DNA of 25,032 bases from CAYLXC01 sp964387865 (GTDB taxonomy: Bacteria; Patescibacteriota; Microgenomatia; Daviesbacterales; UBA10151), in assembly GCA_964387865.1 (NCBI GenBank), contig CAYLXC010000013.1, positions 1 through 25,032 on the forward strand, read 5' to 3'. Positions 7,641 to 13,450 of this stretch are shown here, one piece after another (position 1 is the first letter of the stretch; every line of letters starts with the position of its first letter). Made by a program: the position numbers and the translations under genes. Under the pieces are notes generated by a model. The model did not search any database. It saw only the letters and a program-made list of their open reading frames with translations, and was not told the origin of the DNA.

Positions 7641-7754
7641 TTATAAATCTTGAGGGTTTTTAACTACAATTTCTTTAATCTTAGAAAGCTCCTCATCAAA
7701 GGTGATTAGAACAGTATCTTCTGGTAATTGAGCGGCAATTAAGCAGTCTGAAAA
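7641..7754 (-). pseudogene. C-terminal remnant of a VapC-type PIN toxin
   Basis: In a different frame from the AbrB gene, 37 codons before a TAA read FSDCLIAAQLPEDTVLITF and then DEELSKIKEIVVKNPQDL. The D-x-LIAA and TFD pattern matches the last part of PIN domains, including one of the conserved acids. The N-terminal ~100 residues, with the first catalytic acids, are missing: the remnant begins exactly where the antitoxin gene ends. I read this as a deletion that removed the toxin start and fused the remainder out of frame to the antitoxin. Confidence 0.65.
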
Positions 7755-7987
7755 TTGGAATAATCAATATAATCCCTTATCCTGTCAATATTTATTCTTT
7801 TACCTTTGGCATATTTGGCATATTTACCTGCAAGCTGTAAAATTTTGCTATCTAGCGGTACAACTATCAGTTTTTTACCCTCAACTTTAACTTCAGCCTT
7901 AGAAGGTTTTGTTAATCTTAAGGCTTTCCTTGCAGCCTTAGGGATATGAATTTGCCATTTCCTTGTAATTGATATTGTCGTTTGCAT
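7739..7987 (-). CDS. AbrB/SpoVT-type (VapB) antitoxin, toxin partner deleted
   Basis: An 82-aa protein with a swapped-hairpin AbrB DNA-binding domain: TTISITRKWQIHIPKAARKALRL then KLIVVPLDSKILQLAGKYAK. In comparable CPR proteins the sequence ends soon after an IDY-S motif; here IDYSNF runs into four extra residues that belong to the toxin remnant read in another frame. The minus-strand TGGTACAAT 10 nt before the ATG is an extended -10 box, giving a very short leader. With its toxin gone it could persist as a regulator or simply be decaying. Confidence 0.8.
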   Translation of the reverse strand: MQTTISITRKWQIHIPKAARKALRLTKPSKAEVKVEGKKLIVVPLDSKILQLAGKYAKYAKGKRINIDRIRDYIDYSNFQTA

Positions 7988-8019
7988 AACAATATTAATT
8001 GTACCACAATATGACTAGG

Positions 8020-8091
8020 TTAACAATACCTAGCTGAGCTCAATATTCCATCATCTTCCTTTTCTGTTCCAAGTTCTTGTCTTTCATTCAT
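8020..8091 (-). CDS. Possible 23-aa peptide, last gene of the riboswitch cassette
   Basis: A short ORF from the ATG at 8091 to a TAA, starting MNERQELGTEKEDDG and ending SSARYC. It would be acidic with a single C-terminal Cys. Support comes from position, not from homology: an AAAGGAG Shine-Dalgarno lies 10 nt upstream, and the spacer from the preceding gene is 34 nt, the same as the 34 and 35 nt spacers between the other three cassette genes. It is too short to rule out chance. It might be a small regulatory or modified peptide, but nothing in the sequence proves that. Confidence 0.35.
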   Translation of the reverse strand: MNERQELGTEKEDDGILSSARYC

Positions 8092-8125
8092 CTCTCTTCA
8101 TCTCCTTTATTAAAATATGTAATGA

Positions 8126-8467
8126 CTAACCTATCCTCATACCATTTCTTCTGAGTTCTCCTCTCTCCTCTCCTGTCAACTCGCCTACGCTCCTTACCTG
8201 TCGGCTTTCAAACAAAATTCCTTTTTCTCTAAACAAATCTGTCAACTCAGGAAAATCACGATCCGGCACAATTGCCAAAAGATCTTCTCTTCCTCCCAAA
8301 GGCCTAAATCCAATTTCCCTGTTTATTTGAATAGATAGCTCCACTACTACTCTCACGGCTTTTAAATAAGTATCTTCATCAGGAAAGGTTAAAGCCTTCT
8401 CTCTTACCCTAGCAGCTGAATCTCGTCTTATTAGATCTCTTAAATCTTCGAGATCTCTTTCACTCAT
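8126..8467 (-). CDS. Unrecognised protein, third gene of the riboswitch cassette
   Basis: A 113-aa charged, soluble protein (MSERDLEDLRDLIRRDSAAR...). I do not recognise the family. The start is set by the perfect GGAGGTGA located 8 nt before the ATG at 8467; an in-frame GTG at 8476 overlaps the ribosome-binding site itself. Its C-terminal half, LAIVPDRDFPELTDLF...ILFESRQVRSVGELTGEERGELRRNG, aligns without gaps over 46 residues with the C-terminus of the first cassette gene (about 10 identities: I, P, two L, F, V, L, E, RR), suggesting distant paralogy. No signal peptide or membrane segment. Preceded by a 35-nt spacer and followed by a 34-nt spacer and a tiny ORF. Confidence 0.75.
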   Translation of the reverse strand: MSERDLEDLRDLIRRDSAARVREKALTFPDEDTYLKAVRVVVELSIQINREIGFRPLGGREDLLAIVPDRDFPELTDLFREKGILFESRQVRSVGELTGEERGELRRNGMRIG

Positions 8468-8502
8468 TTCCCTCACCTCCTTTCATTTGTTTATTGCACA
8501 TT

Positions 8503-9042
8503 TTAAAATCCCGGTGGCATAACAAATGGCTTTTCTACGCCCTCGGGCCATTCCACAATCTCATAATCAATACCCTCGCCCTTAAGTAAATGCTTAATTA
8601 ATTGGAACTGCCCACCTGTAATCCTATAAATTGGTCTATTATCATCTTCAAATGGTGATTTAAGGAAATTTACTCTACCTGGTATTTGGCTACTAATTTC
8701 TTTGGCTTCTTCACTGAAACGAAGATAGCCTGTAAATTGCTTTTCTTCTTTTTGCTCCGGTTGTATCCTTCTAAGAGATGACTCCTCTGTAATTGCCAGT
8801 CTGTTAAAAACAGTATACGGATTACCTTCAGGATCTATAGCTCCAATAACAAAAGATGCTATTTGGGCTTTTCCAGGATGTCCAATATCAACCAACACTA
8901 AACCTGTCCCTGGGTGTTCAGGATTTTGATAGACTCCACCTATACCTCTACTTAGGATAGGTGCTACTGCCTCAGCATAATTTACCACAGTATTGAATGC
9001 TGCTCTGTGTTCATCACTTATTGTTTCTTCTACCTCACGCAA
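8503..9042 (-). CDS. Unrecognised protein, second gene of the riboswitch cassette (TTG start)
   Basis: Likely 179 aa from a TTG at 9042, because AAAGGAGGTGAT, an almost full complement of the 16S 3' end, lies 8 nt upstream; the in-frame GTG at 9051 sits inside that site. No ATG is available before the last few residues. The N-terminal part (about 20-110) is a mixed alpha-beta domain with GIGGVYQNPEHPGTGLVLVD, and the last third (PIYRITGGQFQLIKHLLKGE...IDYEIVEWP) has the strand-helix-strand rhythm of the C-terminal module in its two neighbours. No known catalytic motif or membrane segment is seen. Function unknown; coexpression with the neighbours under the leader RNA is the main clue. Confidence 0.75.
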   Translation of the reverse strand: MREVEETISDEHRAAFNTVVNYAEAVAPILSRGIGGVYQNPEHPGTGLVLVDIGHPGKAQIASFVIGAIDPEGNPYTVFNRLAITEESSLRRIQPEQKEEKQFTGYLRFSEEAKEISSQIPGRVNFLKSPFEDDNRPIYRITGGQFQLIKHLLKGEGIDYEIVEWPEGVEKPFVMPPGF

Positions 9043-9076
9043 TTTAATCACCTCCTTTCATTCCTGAATTTAGATT

Positions 9077-9394
9077 TCAACTTTTGCGCCTTATTAATCT
9101 TTGTTGTTCAACTGGCAACCCACTTACAGCAATAGCTCTAACCTCTGTAAACTTCACCTCCTGATCTAGCAATAGAGGCTCCAACTTTTTATATGAATTT
9201 TCTGGAAAAATTAGTCCTTGCAATCCCTTTCTGGATGCCGGAATATGTTCATATTCAAATTCTATTTCTTCTCGCACTAGTCTTTCAATAATATCCAAAG
9301 CTCTTGTTAGCTCACCAACTTCTTCGAAACGTATCGCTCTTCTCGGTATTACCGGTTTTCTTACTGGACTAAATTCCTCTCCCAGTTCAACCAT
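9077..9394 (-). CDS. Unrecognised protein, first gene of the riboswitch cassette
   Basis: A 105-aa protein starting MVELGEEFSPVRKPVIPRRA. The ATG at 9394 lies 8 nt after AGGAGG; the in-frame GTG at 9403 overlaps that site and is rejected. The middle is predicted helix (VGELTRALDIIERLVREEIEF) and the C-terminal half, GLIFPENSYKKLEPLLLDQE then VKFTEVRAIAVSGLP and RLIRRKS, matches the third cassette gene without gaps. I do not recognise the family. It is the first gene after the terminator of the SAM-clan-like leader, so its expression should depend on antitermination. The leader has a 7-U tract, then TAATATC, then the ribosome-binding site. Confidence 0.75.
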   Translation of the reverse strand: MVELGEEFSPVRKPVIPRRAIRFEEVGELTRALDIIERLVREEIEFEYEHIPASRKGLQGLIFPENSYKKLEPLLLDQEVKFTEVRAIAVSGLPVEQQRLIRRKS

Positions 9395-9419
9395 AATTCT
9401 CACCTCCTTTTTAGATATT

Positions 9420-9447
9420 AAAAAAACCTCTCCGTTTTGGAGAGGTT
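9420..9447 (-). terminator. Intrinsic terminator of the riboswitch expression platform
   Basis: On the minus strand AACCTCTCC-AAAAC-GGAGAGGTT forms a 9-bp stem with 5-nt loop followed by a run of 7 Ts (including the last two stem bases). It lies before the first cassette gene, not after a gene, so it acts as an attenuator. Confidence 0.85.
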
Positions 9448-9650
9448 AAAATTTATTTACCTGTACCGGACGGTACGGGTCAAATCCTCCCCAAAACTTG
9501 ACATGTACCGTCTGGTACGTATCTGGGGCTTAGGTGTGGCACCGTATATTAGAATGTCCTTCGACAAGCTCAGGACGATTCTCGTCTAACTCGAATCGGT
9601 TGCCGGGTAGATCATAAAGCTAAGCCTCTCCCTACCACTCTTGATTAATA
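9421..9650 (-). promoter_or_regulatory. SAM-clan (SAM-I or SAM-I/IV-like) riboswitch with antiterminator
   Basis: Read on the minus strand, from 9650: ATCAAGAGTGG, then a P2 arm closed by GGTAG/CTACC with a kink-turn-like GGGA...ATGAT, then CGGCAACCG (9605-9597), a long P3 region, CGGTGCCA (9544-9537), and CCAGAT (about 9521). These are in the order and wording of the SAM-I core (AAGAG-GG, GGCAACC, GGTGCCA, AGAT). The P2 loop GGCTTAG (9626-9620) is fully complementary to CTAAGCC (9533-9527), a 7-bp pseudoknot at the site where SAM-I forms its own. No ordinary P4 hairpin is present and P1 is short, so it is a variant. Downstream, TTTTGGGGAGG (9496-9486) pairs over 11 positions with CCTCTCCAAAA (9445-9435) of the terminator: an antiterminator. 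Ligand is inferred, not proven. Confidence 0.72.
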
Positions 9651-9665
9651 TTTAATTGTAACTTC

Positions 9666-9694
9666 ACTTTATAATAATTTTTTCAATAAGTCAA
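9666..9694 (-). promoter_or_regulatory. Promoter of the riboswitch cassette (TTGACT-17-TAAAGT)
   Basis: Minus-strand TTGACT (9694-9689), 17 nt, TAAAGT (9671-9666); predicted start near 9659, about 9 nt before the aptamer. The same two hexamers with an 18-nt spacer precede the Bro-N gene. A TACAAT at 9660-9655 is an alternative -10. Confidence 0.55.
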
Positions 9695-9721
9695 GAAATA
9701 AAATTGTAAGAAAAATAGAAA

Positions 9722-10114
9722 TTAAGAAGTTGGCTTTACCTCAATATCTTCCTTCTTAAAATTAAATTTGACAATAAATCTATCGAAAAACCCTTTTTGA
9801 CCAACGATCCCAAAAGCTTGAATTCGTAACTTCATAAAACCTACCTCTGTTTTATACTTTATTCCATTTATGATGATTGTTAATTTATGAAGGTAATAGT
9901 AATCCGGCATACCAGTAACTCCACTTAATTCGCGCCTTACACCCTTGATAAAATCAATACCCAACAGTTCAGAAATATCAGAGTCAAATATACAAACATC
10001 TGCTCCTGAATCAATTAATACCTCATAAGGAATAGAAATAGAATTATAAGAAACTTCAATTGGAATTACTGGGCGTAAAGTGTCAGAACCGTATCTTTTA
10101 TATTTAAATTTCAT
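9722..10114 (-). CDS. Retropepsin-like aspartyl protease domain protein
   Basis: A 130-aa protein with the one-domain aspartic protease pattern: IPYEVLIDSGADVCIFD (catalytic D in DSGA, near residue 37) preceded by a beta segment, and FGIVGQKGFFDRF near the C-terminus, the hydrophobic-hydrophobic-Gly psi-loop typical of retropepsins, which act as dimers. No membrane segment is seen, so a cytosolic protease is likely; target unknown. Its start overlaps the DUF5678 gene by 11 nt, so the two are translationally coupled, an arrangement I recall as recurrent in Patescibacteria. It could be toxin-antitoxin-like, but nothing here shows that. Confidence 0.82.
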   Translation of the reverse strand: MKFKYKRYGSDTLRPVIPIEVSYNSISIPYEVLIDSGADVCIFDSDISELLGIDFIKGVRRELSGVTGMPDYYYLHKLTIIINGIKYKTEVGFMKLRIQAFGIVGQKGFFDRFIVKFNFKKEDIEVKPTS

Positions 10115-10313
10115 TTTTGCCAGAACCTACAAATGAGGACAGGCTGCTTGGCATACGGGTTAAAATGGGTTTATCAAAACCCTTTTTTAGAGCTTTTTGC
10201 CAAGCCTCTTTGGCAGTTTTACCAGAAGCTATTACAGTTTGTTCATCATCCATCAAAGCTACCCAAAGTCCTTTATATTTTTTATAAATATTTGTCCAAT
10301 CAATTGCAGCCAT
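10104..10313 (-). CDS. DUF5678-type small protein, partner of the retropepsin gene
   Basis: A 69-aa protein starting MAAIDWTNIYKKYKGLWVAL; the pattern YKGLWVAL...VIASGKTAKEAWQKALKKGF...PILTRMP is that of DUF5678. Function unknown. The start at 10313 is chosen because a TATAAT box ends 7 nt upstream, which would exclude the GTG at 10319 from the transcript. It precedes and overlaps the retropepsin gene. The upstream promoter runs into the tail fragment of a second vanW copy on the other strand. Confidence 0.8.
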   Translation of the reverse strand: MAAIDWTNIYKKYKGLWVALMDDEQTVIASGKTAKEAWQKALKKGFDKPILTRMPSSLSSFVGSGKNEI

Positions 10314-10320
10314 GGACACA

Positions 10321-10326
10321 ATTATA
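10321..10326 (-). promoter_or_regulatory. DUF5678-retropepsin -10 box (TATAAT)
   Basis: A perfect TATAAT on the minus strand, 7 nt before the ATG at 10313. Predicted leaderless start; no clear -35. Confidence 0.5.
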
Positions 10327-10330
10327 CTAC

Positions 10331-10372
10331 AAAGTATGGCAGGCAGTATATTTAGTGGAGACCAAAGAGTAA
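10331..10372 (+). pseudogene. Tail fragment of a second vanW gene
   Basis: Thirteen codons plus TAA read KVWQAVYLVETKE, against KPWQAVYLVGTKEN at the end of the intact vanW (11 of 13 identical at the protein level, with several synonymous changes). No vanW sequence precedes it. It is the scar of a duplicated vanW or of a rearrangement that placed the 7.6-10.3 kb accessory block between two copies. Confidence 0.7.
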
Positions 10373-10400
10373 TATAGTTTATCGTAACACTACGTTATTC

Positions 10401-10460
10401 GTATATCGTTCATTAAAGAGTTATTGAAATCCGATAAACGATAACCGATAATCGATATAC
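10401..10460. repeat. CGATAA-type tandem and inverted repeat upstream of the PfkB gene
   Basis: Four contiguous 7-bp units CGATAAA, CGATAAC, CGATAAT, CGATATA (10432-10459) end 7 nt before the start codon. The inverse GTATATCG occurs at 10401-10408 and matches CGATATAC at 10453-10460, so the region can form a long hairpin. A GATAAT (10447-10452) could double as the -10 box. Operator or dispersed repeat; undecided. Confidence 0.6.
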
Positions 10461-10466
10461 CAACCT

Positions 10467-11450
10467 ATGATTACTGTAACCGGCTCCTTGGCTTTTGATT
10501 ATATTATGGATTATCCAGGCGTTTTTTCAGAACATATCATGCCTGATAAAATCCATACCCTTAACCTTTCATTTTTAGTTAATACTTTAAATAAACAATA
10601 CGGAGGTACTGCAGGAAATATTGCCTACAATTTAGCTCTTCTAAAAAGTCCTGTTTCAATAGTCGGAGCTGTTGGTCATGATTTTTCCCAGTATGGTGAG
10701 TTTTTAAAAAATGCGGGGGTTGACATATCAAAAATTAAAATTATTGAGGATGAAATCACATCATCCGCATATATTATGACCGATTCCTCTGATAACCAGA
10801 TTACAGCATTTTATCCCGGAACAATGACCAAAAATTCCTCTTTATCAATAGATGGTAATCCAGATTTGGTAGTAATCTCCCCAAATGATCCTAAAGCTAT
10901 GGTTAAATTTGCTGATGAGTGTAAGAGTAGGAAAATCCAATACATGCTGGATCCCGGGATGCAGCTTCCCTCCCTTGATAAAAATGATCTTAAAAATATG
11001 ATAAATGGGGCAACTATATTAATTGGAAATGATTACGAGATTGCTCTTTTAAAAGAAAAAACTTCTTTGGATTATGCTGACCTTTTAAGCCAGGTTCAAG
11101 TTTTGATCACAACCTTAGGATCAAAAGGATCAATTATCCAAAAAGAAGAGCAGATGATTGATGTAAAGAGTGCAAAGCCTAATGAAGTTTTGGATCCGAC
11201 AGGTGCAGGAGATGCTTACAGAGCAGGGTTTTTAGCAGGATATATTAAGAAGTTTGACTTAAAAGTATGCGGGCAAATGGGTTCAGTTGCCAGCTGTTTT
11301 GCAATTGAAAAATATGGTACAACATCTCATAAGTTTACTGTTGAGGAATTTAGGGAAAGATACAAGCAAAACTTTGGAGAGATGCTGCCCGACCTGTCAT
11401 TGCGAGGATCCGGCGAAGCCGGAGACGAAGCAATCTTCCACATCAAATGA
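10467..11450 (+). CDS. PfkB-family kinase, probably adenosine/nucleoside kinase
   Basis: ATP-dependent ribokinase-fold enzyme. Visible are the N-terminal GSLAFDYI, the substrate-lid region ending QYGGTAGNIAYNLALL (the GG/N signature), GNDYEIALL, and the C-terminal DPTGAGDAYRAGF with catalytic D249 and its anion hole. Adenosine as substrate is inferred mainly from the adenosylhomocysteinase gene 63 nt downstream: SAH hydrolysis releases adenosine, and phosphorylating it pulls the reaction forward. The last ~19 residues (LSLRGSGEAGDEAIFHIK) are not native: they are encoded by the palindromic element at 11395-11497, which also supplies the TGA stop. The native domain seems complete before this tail. 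Confidence 0.9.
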   Translation: MITVTGSLAFDYIMDYPGVFSEHIMPDKIHTLNLSFLVNTLNKQYGGTAGNIAYNLALLKSPVSIVGAVGHDFSQYGEFLKNAGVDISKIKIIEDEITSSAYIMTDSSDNQITAFYPGTMTKNSSLSIDGNPDLVVISPNDPKAMVKFADECKSRKIQYMLDPGMQLPSLDKNDLKNMINGATILIGNDYEIALLKEKTSLDYADLLSQVQVLITTLGSKGSIIQKEEQMIDVKSAKPNEVLDPTGAGDAYRAGFLAGYIKKFDLKVCGQMGSVASCFAIEKYGTTSHKFTVEEFRERYKQNFGEMLPDLSLRGSGEAGDEAIFHIK

Positions 11451-11497
11451 ACAGATTGCCACGGGACGTACTGTCCAGTACATCCCTCGCAATGACA
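11395..11497. repeat. Palindromic element (TGTCATTGCGAG ends) forming the PfkB gene 3' end
   Basis: A 103-bp element with ends TGTCATTGCGAG (11395-11406) and CTCGCAATGACA (11486-11497). Internal hairpins are GATCCGGC-GAA-GCCGGA and GACGTACTGTCCAGTAC; ACGAAGCAATCT pairs with AGATTGCC further on. Same family as 2584-2681, here inserted in the opposite arrangement of inner arms. The GTACTGTCCAGTAC piece resembles the two GTACC hairpins of the riboswitch leader. Confidence 0.85.
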
Positions 11498-11513
11498 ACA
11501 AGGGTAAACCATT

Positions 11514-12785
11514 ATGCAGTCAGATATTAAAGACATAAAACTTGCCCCGGAGGGCAAACTTAAAATTGAGTGGGCCGGATCCCAAATGAAGGTACTCCAG
11601 CTCATTAGAGAAAGGTTTAAAAAAGAAAAGCCTTTTAAGGGCATTAAAATAGCTGCTTGCTTGCATGTAAGTTCAGAAACTGCAAATCTAATGCTGACAC
11701 TAAAAGCAGGTGGTGCAGACGTTGTGCTTTGTGCATGTAATCCTCTGTCAACTAAAGATGATATTGCAGCCTCCCTGGTAAAAGATTTTGGAATCCCCAC
11801 TTTTGCAATATCAGGTGAGGATAATAAAACTTATTATAAACATCTTAATCAAGTTCTTGATACTAATCCTCAAATTACCATGGATGACGGAGCGGATCTG
11901 ATTACACTTTTGCATACGGAAAGAAAAAACCAGTTAAAAGATGTCATTGGTTCATCTGAGGAGACAACAACAGGAGTAATCAGGCTGAAAGCAATGTTAG
12001 AAGACGGCGCTCTTAAAATCCCCGTAATTGCAGTTAATGAGAGCCAAACCAAATATCTTTTTGATAACAGGTACGGCACTGGGCAATCAACAGTTGATGG
12101 AATTATGAGAGCAACTAATATACTTTTAGCAGGAAAAGTATTTGTGGTAGCAGGATATGGCTGGTGCGGAAGAGGGGTGGCTCAAAGGGCAAGAGGAATG
12201 GGTGCAAGTGTTTATGTTTGTGAAGTAAATCCGGTGCGGGCACTTGAGGCTGTAATGGATGGATATGAGGTAATGCCTCTTGCTGATGTCGCAAAATCTG
12301 CAGATATAATAATTACGGCAACCGGAGATAAGCATGTAGTTGGGGAAAAAGTAATAAAAAATCTAAAAAACGGGGTAATTTTGGCAAATACAGGCCATTT
12401 TAATGTAGAAATTGATGTTGAATATCTTGAAAAGGTAAAAAAATCAAAAAAAGTTGTAAGAGAGGGTGTTGAGCAATATACAATAGGAGGCGTTAAAATA
12501 AATCTTCTTGCGCAAGGCAGACTTGTAAATCTGGTTGCAGCAGAGGGCCATCCGCCGGATGTTATGGATATGTCATTTGCAAATCAGGCTTTGGCAGCAG
12601 AATATCTGGTCCAAAAGAACGCTTCCTCCGGAAGTAAAGACAAGCTTAAAGTTGGGGTCCATAAAATCCCGCAAGAGCTGGATGACATGATTGCCCAATT
12701 AAAGTTGGAATCTTTAGGTATTAAGATTGATACTCTAACAGAAGAACAAAAGCGCTACCTAGCTTCCTGGGACGAAGGAACTTAA
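11514..12785 (+). CDS. ahcY: Adenosylhomocysteinase (SAH hydrolase)
   Basis: Cytosolic NAD-dependent enzyme splitting S-adenosylhomocysteine to adenosine and homocysteine, relieving product inhibition of methyltransferases. The 423-aa length and the wording IKIAACLHVSSETANLM, SEETTTGVIRLKAML, VNESQTKYLFDNRYGTGQS (catalytic K and D region, NRYGTGQS), the NAD fold VFVVAGYGWCGRGVA and the C-terminal GRLVNLVAAEGHPPDVMDMSF identify it firmly. It lacks the ~40-residue insert of many bacterial enzymes and so resembles the archaeal/Thermotoga type. It lies just after the PfkB gene and a palindromic element; a weak AAGGG precedes the ATG. Together with the kinase it forms an SAH/adenosine recycling pair. 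Confidence 0.96.
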   Translation: MQSDIKDIKLAPEGKLKIEWAGSQMKVLQLIRERFKKEKPFKGIKIAACLHVSSETANLMLTLKAGGADVVLCACNPLSTKDDIAASLVKDFGIPTFAISGEDNKTYYKHLNQVLDTNPQITMDDGADLITLLHTERKNQLKDVIGSSEETTTGVIRLKAMLEDGALKIPVIAVNESQTKYLFDNRYGTGQSTVDGIMRATNILLAGKVFVVAGYGWCGRGVAQRARGMGASVYVCEVNPVRALEAVMDGYEVMPLADVAKSADIIITATGDKHVVGEKVIKNLKNGVILANTGHFNVEIDVEYLEKVKKSKKVVREGVEQYTIGGVKINLLAQGRLVNLVAAEGHPPDVMDMSFANQALAAEYLVQKNASSGSKDKLKVGVHKIPQELDDMIAQLKLESLGIKIDTLTEEQKRYLASWDEGT

Positions 12786-12880
12786 ATTTTTCTCCACTGA
12801 CTGAGAGTCGAAGGGTTGCTGGCTTGATTAATTATTTAGTTGTTATTATTAGCTTAAAATATTATTATTATCTTGTCAAG

Positions 12881-13450
12881 ATGAGATTCTTTATAGCACT
12901 TGAAATACCGAGTGAGAATTTGGCGGAGTTTCAATCTATTCAATCCAGTTTGCATACATTAATTCCTCAAGCAAGACTTACTGATTTGGATAAAATTCAT
13001 CTTACTTTAGCATTCTTAGGAGAACAGCCGGATGAAATGAAAGCTAAATTAACACAAATTATGCATGATGCAGCAGAGGATGTTGAATCGTTTGAGGTAA
13101 CCCCAGCCTATATTGACGGTTTCCCAAATATTCACAGTCCCCAAGTTCTTTGGGTAGGAGTAAAAGGGGATATTGATAAGGTACTTTTAATAAGAGAACG
13201 AATAAGAGATGGGTTGGCAAATCTTCATCTTCCGGTTGATGAAAGGCGATTTATTCCTCACATCACGATTGCCAAATTGAATAACAATATCAAAATAAAT
13301 CAAAAATTAGAAGCAGAACTTGAGAAGATTATGACTTATACATTGAATACAATTTTAATCTCATCTATCAAACTCTTTGAATCTGTCCCCTCTCATGGCT
13401 TCCATAAACACAACACTTTGGCTGAGATTAAACTAAGCGCTTCTGGGTAA
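12881..13450 (+). CDS. thpR: 2'-5' RNA ligase-like phosphoesterase (ThpR/LigT family)
   Basis: A 189-aa 2H-phosphoesterase. Two HxT motifs define the active site: HLTLAFLG (H40) and HITIAKL (near 127). The family shows RNA 2',3'-cyclic phosphodiesterase activity and reversible 2'-5' ligation. I choose the ATG at 12881 (MRFFIALEIP, the usual family opening) over the in-frame ATG at 12824, whose extra residues are a non-conserved YYYY-rich stretch. The 3' end overlaps the convergent nuclease gene by 18 nt. Confidence 0.9.
   Translation: MRFFIALEIPSENLAEFQSIQSSLHTLIPQARLTDLDKIHLTLAFLGEQPDEMKAKLTQIMHDAAEDVESFEVTPAYIDGFPNIHSPQVLWVGVKGDIDKVLLIRERIRDGLANLHLPVDERRFIPHITIAKLNNNIKINQKLEAELEKIMTYTLNTILISSIKLFESVPSHGFHKHNTLAEIKLSASG

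Noticed and set aside
9555..9580. Stand-alone transcription terminator from the GTCCT...AGGAC palindrome
   Set aside because: No T-tract on either strand; it lies within the P3 arm of the leader RNA.
10133..10372. 79-codon plus-strand ORF over the DUF5678 gene
   Set aside because: Only its last 13 codons make sense (vanW tail copy); the rest is antisense to DUF5678 and the retropepsin overlap.
11395..11450. Genuine C-terminal domain of the PfkB kinase
   Set aside because: The residues match the reading of the palindromic element and not a kinase feature.
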